From Alphaproteobacteria bacterium (lineage in GTDB: Bacteria; Pseudomonadota; Alphaproteobacteria; RF32; CAG-239): a DNA stretch of 5,197 bases. The stretch lies in contig JAFUXW010000132.1 of assembly GCA_017477035.1 (NCBI GenBank), positions 1 to 5,197 on the forward strand, given 5' to 3'. The translations under genes and the position numbers were made by a program. The notes under the pieces are model-generated. The model saw only the letters and a program-made list of their open reading frames with translations, was not told the DNA's origin and ran no database searches. Below, in pieces: positions 1 to 4,245 of this stretch; position 1 is the stretch's first letter; each line of letters opens with the position of its first letter.

Positions 1-78
1 ATATTTTATATAATCCACTTCGTATCCATTCGGACTTTTTACACCAGCTCCGTATATTCTCCCTATTGCTTTACTCAT
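1..78 (-). CDS. Start of an unidentified phage gene downstream of TerL (partial)
   Basis: The first 26 codons of a gene run off the left edge of the window. The product begins MSKAIGRIYGAG and continues with a segment rich in Gly, Asn, Tyr and Asp. The start is well supported: an AAGGAGG Shine-Dalgarno sequence at 87-93 sits 8 bases before the ATG, and the gene begins 20 bases after the terminase stop, so it belongs to the same late transcript. There is no signal peptide or membrane segment in the visible part. In many tailed phages the gene after the large terminase encodes the portal or another head or internal virion component. That is a positional guess only, and these residues do not identify a family. 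Confidence 0.75.
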   Translation of the reverse strand, partial: MSKAIGRIYGAGVKSPNGYEVDYIKY

Positions 79-98
79 TTTATTTGCCTCCTTAAATT

Positions 99-1421
99 TT
101 ACCAATTATTGTTATTTCTCTTTTTCTCGTTAAACAGACTTTCAATACTGTTTTCTTTTAATCCGTAATAATAATTCTCGCCATGGTCATAAACCGGCTC
201 GGCAAAAGTCAAGGCCAAAGCATCAGCTATATCCGGCGAACGCCCTAAACGTCGTTTAATTTCTTCTTTCTCTTCCAATTGCAAACGCCCTCGACTATCA
301 TATTTTTTATTCACCGCCGTCAATTCGGCGCATAAATTTTCATCATTAGGAATTTTTACAGCCGGAACCGACTGCAACCATTGCCTTAATTCATCCCACA
401 TTTCCGCTCGACGATTATGATATCGTTCATCTGCTAAAGCTTTAGCTCCAAACATTACAGCCCTTACAATCTTTTTAAACCCGCGATCATTCAAAATATC
501 CACTACTCCGCCACCAACTCCGCCGGCGTCAATAAAAACTCTCGCCGGTTTATATTCTCTTATGTAGTGCGTTGCCTGATTTGCTACCGCTACATTATCA
601 AATTTATCAAAACACTTAAATTCACTGCATAATCTACCTCGTCTGAAACAAAATACACTTTTATCATCACCGAAACGAGCTACATCTATCCCCATAATAA
701 GAGGTGATGAAGAATTATAAAGTTCTGTGCTGATTGCTTCGCGCACCGTTTTGACATCAATTAATTTATGGCTTCCCGCCGATACCGGGGCTCCCATCCA
801 AATATGCTCAAAATCTTCCGGTGCTTCATTACGACATTTTTCTGCTAAATATTTTATTTCTTCCGGACAAAACGGATTATCGGTGTAATTCACTTTAACC
901 ACCAATGTCCGCTTGTCCGGATTTGCCCCCACAGCTTTCCACACCGGATCATTTTCTTCTTCCCTGTTCATAGAAATCCAAATTTCCGAACCTGATTTAC
1001 GAATGGTCGGGTCTAATATATCCCAACTCTTTTTACTTATTTTCTGAGCTTCTTCCAACCAAACAACATCGATTCCTTCCAACGATTTGATATTGCCGGC
1101 ATTTTGCTCTTGCAAACCTTTAAAAATAAAAGTCGTACCGGTGATTTTATTGATGATTTGTGTTTCCGTAACCTTATATTCGTTCAGATCATAAAAAGAT
1201 ATTCTGTCGCTTAAAAGTTTGTGCACGGAATCTTTAATACTTTCCTGAATTTCTCGCATACAGGCTATGCGCATTTTTTTCATTCTTCCCAAAAATAAAA
1301 GACTATCGGCAAAAGCATATGATTTACCACCAGCCCTACCGCCGTAATACAGTTTATACCTTTTCTTCTGTTTTATCAACGGAGCAAATATCTCCGGAAT
1401 TTTTGCTATTTGTTTTTTCAT
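99..1421 (-). CDS. terL: Large terminase subunit, packaging ATPase and nuclease (PBSX-like)
   Basis: This is the motor protein that pumps phage DNA into the prohead and cuts the concatemer. Residue numbers here count a TTG codon at 1424-1422 as 1. The real start is more likely the ATG immediately after it at 1421, giving 440 residues, with GGTGG at 1431-1435 as a modest Shine-Dalgarno. The ATPase half carries the Walker A motif GGRAGGKS at 28-35, preceded by a YKLYYG strand, and Walker B VVWLEEA at 120-126 with a catalytic Glu. The nuclease half has an RNase H-like acidic set: D247 in GIDVARFGDD, D299 in FIDAGG, and D398/D401 in SPDIADALAL. Length and motif order fit PBSX-type terminases (TIGR01547/Terminase_6-like), and no key residue is missing. 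Its 5' end overlaps the probable small subunit gene by 68 bases in another frame, which suggests translational coupling of the two terminase genes. The C-terminus ends in a run of Asn and a Trp. The family call is very secure. Confidence 0.96.
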   Translation of the reverse strand: MKKQIAKIPEIFAPLIKQKKRYKLYYGGRAGGKSYAFADSLLFLGRMKKMRIACMREIQESIKDSVHKLLSDRISFYDLNEYKVTETQIINKITGTTFIFKGLQEQNAGNIKSLEGIDVVWLEEAQKISKKSWDILDPTIRKSGSEIWISMNREEENDPVWKAVGANPDKRTLVVKVNYTDNPFCPEEIKYLAEKCRNEAPEDFEHIWMGAPVSAGSHKLIDVKTVREAISTELYNSSSPLIMGIDVARFGDDKSVFCFRRGRLCSEFKCFDKFDNVAVANQATHYIREYKPARVFIDAGGVGGGVVDILNDRGFKKIVRAVMFGAKALADERYHNRRAEMWDELRQWLQSVPAVKIPNDENLCAELTAVNKKYDSRGRLQLEEKEEIKRRLGRSPDIADALALTFAEPVYDHGENYYYGLKENSIESLFNEKKRNNNNW

Positions 1422-1629
1422 CAATAAAATCCACCAAAATACGAGTTAAATTTTCATTTGTTAAACTATTATCTTTATCGGCCTGCAAAGAGACAACCTT
1501 ACATTTTAATTCCTCAGCCTTAAGCGCCAAATTTATGTTTCCTTCTTCAATTGCCATTTGTTGAAGCTTATTCAGCATTTCCAAACTCTCGGCAAGAGAA
1601 TATGCGTTTTTTATTTTTTTTCTGGGCAT
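1354..1629 (-). CDS. Probable small terminase subunit (DNA recognition)
   Basis: This is a 91-residue, mostly helical, charged protein encoded directly before the large terminase, the usual place for the small subunit that recognises the packaging start site and stimulates the ATPase. The N-terminus MPRKKIKNAY is basic. Residues 12-50 form helices with a pattern (SLEMLNKLQQMA, then NLALKAEELK) like the segment in many phage small terminases where repeated short helices precede an 'ALKAEELKG'-type helix. A clear helix-turn-helix is not visible. The start is firm, because AAGGAGG at 1634-1640 lies 4 bases before the ATG. The last 22 residues (70-91), rich in Lys, Asn, Ser and Glu, are encoded within the overlap with TerL and look like a disordered tail. 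The role is inferred from position, size and pattern. A different small DNA-binding or assembly factor is possible. Confidence 0.6.
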   Translation of the reverse strand: MPRKKIKNAYSLAESLEMLNKLQQMAIEEGNINLALKAEELKCKVVSLQADKDNSLTNENLTRILVDFIDEKTNSKNSGDICSVDKTEEKV

Positions 1630-1653
1630 CTTGCCTCCTTTCTGTTAAATACA

Positions 1654-1881
1654 TTAGTTTTCCAACTCTAACCTCAATTTATTTAAGCGTCCTATCCACT
1701 CCCAAAGATACGGATACTGTTCAGCGCTTAAATTCTGCAATTCATCAGCTATTTTTGAGCCGGCATAAGGGAACTGCGGCAAAACAACCGGCTCACAAAC
1801 GGTTTTTGCGCATGAGTTCAAGTAACTCATCACGATTAGCATTAGGACGAGCTTGTATCTTGGCTCTTTTCTCTGACACAT
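1654..1881 (-). CDS. Rz1: Outer-membrane spanin lipoprotein (Rz1-like)
   Basis: This 75-residue lipoprotein would be the outer-membrane partner of the two-component spanin, which joins and fuses the two membranes at the last step of lysis in Gram-negative hosts. Residues 1-10 are basic, 11-20 are hydrophobic (LVLMLIVMSY), and the lipobox is L21-N22-S23-C24, so lipidation is expected at C24. The next residue is Ala, not Asp, which favours export to the outer membrane. The mature part is about 52 residues, with prolines at its start and an aromatic-rich helix (YPYLWEWIGRLNKLRLELEN) at its end, a style seen in other phage Rz1 proteins. The first 89 bases overlap the Rz-like gene in another frame, the classic spanin arrangement. 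A near-perfect Shine-Dalgarno (GGAGGTGA, 1888-1895) lies inside the Rz-like gene and fixes this start. No homology search was possible, but architecture and context make the call strong. Confidence 0.87.
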   Translation of the reverse strand: MCQRKEPRYKLVLMLIVMSYLNSCAKTVCEPVVLPQFPYAGSKIADELQNLSAEQYPYLWEWIGRLNKLRLELEN

Positions 1882-1999
1882 ACTTTATCACCTCCACTTG
1901 CTTTTCAACCATTTGTGTTTTTGCCATGCTTTTACCATATAAAAATCCCCCGTATACAGCAAGCAATACACTGACAAACCAAACCAATATCATTTTCAT
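1793..1999 (-). CDS. Rz: Inner-membrane spanin (Rz-like)
   Basis: This is a 68-residue, type II membrane protein with a single N-terminal transmembrane segment (residues 4-22, ILVWFVSVLLAVYGGFLYG) followed by a charged, probably helical periplasmic part. Its last third contains the ARPNANRDELLELMRKNRL segment, resembling the end of other small phage i-spanins. It would span the periplasm and bind the Rz1-like lipoprotein after the endolysin has degraded the wall. At 68 residues it is well under half the length of lambda Rz, so its coiled coil is short and the lipoprotein may contribute more of the reach. There is no Shine-Dalgarno before its ATG. Instead the start overlaps the stop of the preceding 54-residue gene as ATGA (1996-1999), so translation is probably coupled. 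An overlapping out-of-frame Rz1-like gene at the 3' end is the strongest support. Confidence 0.82.
   Translation of the reverse strand: MKMILVWFVSVLLAVYGGFLYGKSMAKTQMVEKQVEVIKYVSEKRAKIQARPNANRDELLELMRKNRL
1888..1895 (-). promoter_or_regulatory. Strong ribosome binding site for the Rz1-like gene, inside the Rz-like gene
   Basis: The minus strand reads GGAGGTGA here, an eight-base match to the anti-Shine-Dalgarno, six bases before the ATG at 1881. It lies within the coding sequence of the Rz-like gene, where those bases also encode amino acids in another frame. It decides the start of the lipoprotein and shows that the overlapping frame is translated on purpose. Confidence 0.85.
1996..1999 (-). 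promoter_or_regulatory. ATGA stop-start overlap coupling the holin candidate to Rz
   Basis: The TGA of the 54-residue gene (1998-1996) and the ATG of the Rz-like gene (1999-1997) share bases as ATGA. No Shine-Dalgarno precedes the Rz-like ATG (the upstream bases read CGGTTTGTTGCA), so re-initiation by ribosomes finishing the upstream gene is the likely way the Rz-like protein is made. This would tie spanin level to the upstream membrane protein. Confidence 0.75.
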
Positions 2000-2160
2000 T
2001 GCAACAAACCGATAATTAAGGTAATTATATCACTCTTAAGCACTGCTAATGCGCACAATCCGATAAATCCCCATACCAGAACATATAATCTGGGAATTTT
2101 TACCACGCTCAGAATCAGCCAGCGCCAAAAATGATATTGATGTTTGCGATCTTTATTCAT
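1996..2160 (-). CDS. Small hydrophobic membrane protein, candidate holin
   Basis: This 54-residue protein begins MNKDRKHQYHFWRWLI and ends DIITLIIGLLQ. The first ten residues are polar and basic. Hydrophobic stretches follow at 11-20, 25-41 (LYVLVWGFIGLCALAVL) and 45-53, which could form one or two membrane passes. The gene sits between the endolysin and the spanins. Since the endolysin has no signal peptide, a pore-forming holin should be encoded nearby, and this is the best candidate by position, size and hydrophobicity. AAGGAGAA at 2166-2173 overlaps the end of the endolysin gene and precedes the ATG by 5 bases. The stop codon overlaps the start of the Rz-like gene as ATGA. I do not recognise a named holin family. 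The reading frame is well supported, but the holin role is an inference and the protein could instead be an antiholin or another lysis accessory. Confidence 0.78.
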   Translation of the reverse strand: MNKDRKHQYHFWRWLILSVVKIPRLYVLVWGFIGLCALAVLKSDIITLIIGLLQ

Positions 2161-2161
2161 T

Positions 2162-2599
2162 TTAATTCTCCTTATAAAACAGATGATTTTTCACCTCAAA
2201 ACAAGGGGATTTACCCGTTGCCCATTTGGGCTTGATTTCTTTGGTATGATAATACACTGCACCTCCGGTAAAATCTTTCAATTTTCCGCATACTGCGGAT
2301 CGTGCGATTTTCAAACATTGCTTAAAAATTTCATCTTCCGGCGTAACATTTTTAATTTTACGCAAATTAGGATCATTTTTATTCCAACAACTGAATTGAA
2401 ATTTTTTCAAACAGGTTTGCACTATACTAGGATATTTTATTCCGTCTTTTATTACATAACCGCAAAACCATTTATGAGATTTATACCTGTTCATAACAAC
2501 ACAAGCAACTGCTTCCATACCTTCAGGACCTTCACCTCGAGCCTCTCCATATATGGTACGAGCCAAAATATCTATATCAACATCTATACTATCCGTCAT
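2162..2599 (-). CDS. Endolysin, SleB/CwlJ-type cell wall hydrolase
   Basis: This 145-residue peptidoglycan hydrolase matches the Hydrolase_2 (SleB/CwlJ) family, whose members cut the glycan strand of the cell wall. The N-terminal helix LARTIYGEARGEG (12-24) contains the probable catalytic Glu19. It is followed by the conserved GMEAVACVVMNR helix (27-38), the FSCWN motif (69-73), and the C-terminal strand GGAVYYH...KPKWA (112-127) with His118 and Trp126. The protein is essentially this one domain, with no binding module. No signal peptide or anchor is present, so it would be cytoplasmic until a holin opens the membrane. The start is supported by GAGGAG at 2608-2613, eight bases upstream, and the gene overlaps the preceding coiled-coil gene by 11 bases. 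Context is a lysis cassette: membrane proteins on both sides and spanins after it. Alternative uses, such as a virion-borne wall hydrolase, are less likely given the neighbours. Confidence 0.92.
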   Translation of the reverse strand: MTDSIDVDIDILARTIYGEARGEGPEGMEAVACVVMNRYKSHKWFCGYVIKDGIKYPSIVQTCLKKFQFSCWNKNDPNLRKIKNVTPEDEIFKQCLKIARSAVCGKLKDFTGGAVYYHTKEIKPKWATGKSPCFEVKNHLFYKEN

Positions 2600-2840
2600 T
2601 TTTTTTTCTCCTCATTTTCCCTTCCAACAAAAGTTCTAAACGAGTTTTAATTTCGGTTAGCACCAAATTTTGTTGTGATTGCAAAACAGCGATGGCTTCA
2701 ATTTTTCCATCGCTGTTTTCAAACATCTTCTCTAAATTTTCGAGTTTAACTTCTTGCCTTGCCTTCCACTCTCCCAGTCGCACTATTGCCAATATTAAAC
2801 CAATCAGCGAAGTGCATCCGCTAATTACTCCCCAGTCCAT
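2589..2840 (-). CDS. Membrane-anchored coiled-coil protein of the lysis region
   Basis: This is an 83-residue protein, MDWGVISG..., with a single hydrophobic segment at 4-20 (GVISGCTSLIGLILAIV), then a long heptad-like helix at about 27-73 (for example VKLENLEKMF and LVLTEIKTRLELLLEG), and a basic end (KMRRKKNDG). A longer reading frame reaches back to 2906, but the ATG at 2840 is preferred because GGAGGTG at 2845-2851 lies 4 bases before it, and the extra 22 codons would run backwards over the upstream gene with no ribosome site. The gene directly precedes the endolysin and overlaps it by 11 bases. Possible roles are a second holin or antiholin with one membrane pass and a soluble domain, or an XhlA-like lysis accessory, although XhlA has its membrane segment at the other end. 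I do not recognise a family. Confidence 0.8.
   Translation of the reverse strand: MDWGVISGCTSLIGLILAIVRLGEWKARQEVKLENLEKMFENSDGKIEAIAVLQSQQNLVLTEIKTRLELLLEGKMRRKKNDG
2599..2607 (-). other. A9 homopolymer at the junction of the coiled-coil and endolysin genes
   Basis: Nine consecutive A residues on the coding strand lie between the endolysin's Shine-Dalgarno and the TG of its ATG, and also encode the Lys-Lys near the end of the upstream protein. In the upstream frame the sequence reads AGA AAA AAA AAT GAC. If one A is missing it reads AGA AAA AAA ATG ACG, which continues straight into the endolysin. The tract is long enough to be a slippage site for RNA polymerase or a place for sequencing indels. 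No effect is shown. It may simply be an A-rich spacer for the start codon. Confidence 0.6.
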
Positions 2841-2841
2841 C

Positions 2842-4113
2842 TTACACCTCCGGTAATATTGTAGTGGCTTCAAAACTTGCACCATTTGCAGCAATTTCGT
2901 TGGCAACTCCGGTCAATACATCAGATCCGAGTTGCGAAACGTATGGAATAGCTTTGTATCCGCCTGCAGATTGTGCTAATGTATAAAGACTATTGAATAT
3001 TACGACTTTACTTAAACTATTATCAACACTTACTATTTTATTATATGATTTTATGCTTGGTAAAATAAGTGAAACTGTTACAAAATCTCCGTTCTCATAT
3101 TTAAATATACCATAATTACTATCATCTTCTTGAGATCCTAAACCAAGAATCCCCGTATTACGATTAAATACAATATAAATCTTACTCAATGATAATAGAG
3201 ATGCTAGATCAGGATTAGATGTTACAAAAGGAGTAGATGATATATTATAATTTTCATCTATACTATACAAAGCGATACTTGAATAATATGAGTAATTAGC
3301 TTTTGCTATATCACCACATATTGCAAGTTTGTTATCAATAGTTGAGTATAAAACGATAGGATTTTGTGCCATATATCCACCAGTCATAGTTATGGTATTT
3401 GAATTTTCATCTATTATACCTACATATCTATAATCTGCACCATAGTTATTAGATGCTACTGAAGAACAACCAGATAAATACAATTTATTACCTATTACTG
3501 TTGTAATTGTATAAAATAGATTTGTATCCCAAGAATAATCCCAAGTTTTAACTTCATTAAAATTGTTATCAAGTTTTGTAAGAGTTGCTGTTGTTCCAGA
3601 GCTACCTGTAAATACTGTTGTTGCATAATTATCCTGTACCATATACCTAAAACTTGTTATCCCCTCATTAAATAAATATCCTTTCAGAAATATATTACCT
3701 TTATTATCATATCTAACCGGATAACTGCTGTGTACAATACTAACCGTAACAGAAGATGAAGTTTCTGTAGATATATCATATAGATGATGGCTAGAAGAAT
3801 AACCAAATAGTATTTTAGATCCACTGCTATTTATATAATTATGATTATTACCACTATAATCTGAAAAATTTGTCGTACTTGCTTCAACTGCAACATTTTC
3901 TTTTAAAAACACCTTTTCCCCTTGTGCAATTGCTCCGCCTGTATAATTAACAGCTGTTACAATATCTCCACCACCTGCCGGAACACTTGCCACAGTTGTT
4001 GCCAAGTTTGCACTATTTTGTGTTTCCGGCATTGTTGCACCTTTGGCAGATAATGCAGTATAAGCACCGGTAATATTATTTTTTATTCTGTTAATTTCAC
4101 TTACTATTGTCAT
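2842..4113 (-). CDS. Tail/adsorption protein with a propeller-like central insert
   Basis: This is a 423-residue structural protein, numbered from MTIVSEINRIKNNI at 4113. Residues 1-45 form a helical module with the AYTALSAKGATMPETQNSAN pattern that begins many phage tail or baseplate-associated proteins; a GGG linker follows. Residues 50-72 (AVNYTGGAIAQGEKVFLK) and 391-421 (VLTGVANEIAANGASFEATTILP) look like two halves of one small beta domain. Between them, about 300 residues rich in Ser, Asn, Tyr and Thr show at least five recurrences of a strand pair (NIFLKG, NKLYLSG, NKLAICG, TGILGLG, SKVVIFN), often followed by 'I(D/I)ENxN'-type turns, as in beta-propellers. Two upstream in-frame ATGs exist, but GAGGAG at 4121-4126 fits the ATG at 4113 best (7-base spacing). 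The central DNA is about 28% G+C against 41-42% in the flanks. The likely role is host recognition at the tail tip. That is inference from position, module and fold pattern, and no enzyme motif is visible. Confidence 0.8.
   Translation of the reverse strand: MTIVSEINRIKNNITGAYTALSAKGATMPETQNSANLATTVASVPAGGGDIVTAVNYTGGAIAQGEKVFLKENVAVEASTTNFSDYSGNNHNYINSSGSKILFGYSSSHHLYDISTETSSSVTVSIVHSSYPVRYDNKGNIFLKGYLFNEGITSFRYMVQDNYATTVFTGSSGTTATLTKLDNNFNEVKTWDYSWDTNLFYTITTVIGNKLYLSGCSSVASNNYGADYRYVGIIDENSNTITMTGGYMAQNPIVLYSTIDNKLAICGDIAKANYSYYSSIALYSIDENYNISSTPFVTSNPDLASLLSLSKIYIVFNRNTGILGLGSQEDDSNYGIFKYENGDFVTVSLILPSIKSYNKIVSVDNSLSKVVIFNSLYTLAQSAGGYKAIPYVSQLGSDVLTGVANEIAANGASFEATTILPEV
2845..2851 (-). 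promoter_or_regulatory. Ribosome binding site fixing the start of the coiled-coil gene
   Basis: The minus strand reads GGAGGTG, four bases before ATG 2840 and overlapping the last codons and stop of the 423-residue tail gene. It favours the 83-residue product over the 105-residue reading that starts at 2906. Confidence 0.8.
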
Positions 4114-4234
4114 CTTCATTCTCCTCACCATTAATCACAATAACCGGAATATCGGGATACTCGGTAACTTCAACTTTGATAACATTTCCGTTTTCATCAA
4201 CTTCTTCGATGATTTTTTTAATTCCATTTTCCAT
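4097..4234 (-). CDS. 45-residue acidic protein between two tail genes
   Basis: This short frame encodes MENGIKKIIEEVDENGNV, then KVEVTEYPDIPVIVING, and ends in an acidic tail EENEDDNSK. It has no membrane segment or signal peptide. The first part looks like a short helix, then a beta-hairpin around DENGN and a second strand pair. Its reality is supported by AAGGAGAA at 4240-4247, placed 5 bases before the ATG and overlapping the stop of the upstream fibre gene, and by the tight fit: an 11-base gap upstream and a 17-base overlap with the downstream tail gene. Small acidic proteins in tail operons can be assembly chaperones or minor tail components. No family is recognised, so the function is open. 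Confidence 0.7.
   Translation of the reverse strand: MENGIKKIIEEVDENGNVIKVEVTEYPDIPVIVINGEENEDDNSK
4121..4126 (-). promoter_or_regulatory. Ribosome binding site deciding the start of the 423-residue tail gene
   Basis: GAGGAG on the minus strand lies 7 bases before ATG 4113, but only 1 base before ATG 4119, and it is inside the coding sequence if ATG 4131 is used. It therefore selects the start at 4113. The site lies within the 3' end of the preceding 45-residue gene. Confidence 0.75.
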
Positions 4235-4245
4235 AACTATTCTCC

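Noticed and set aside
1319..1564. Plus-strand open frame over the terminase junction
   Set aside because: It is opposite TerS and TerL and has no ribosome site or recognisable domain.
1630..1653. Possible promoter or terminator in the largest gap between genes
   Set aside because: The 24-base gap holds only the TerS ribosome site. There is no hairpin with a T run and no -35/-10 pair.
1551..2015. A 154-codon open frame on the plus strand
   Set aside because: It lies opposite the well-supported spanin genes, has no ribosome site, and its product has no recognisable order. It is an antisense shadow.
2144..2650. A 168-codon open frame on the plus strand
   Set aside because: It is antisense to the SleB-type endolysin, whose motifs prove the minus strand is coding. 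The plus-strand product is Phe/Ile/Thr-rich with no domain.
2841..2906. N-terminal 22-codon extension of the coiled-coil protein
   Set aside because: It overlaps the end of the tail gene, and a strong ribosome site points to ATG 2840 instead.
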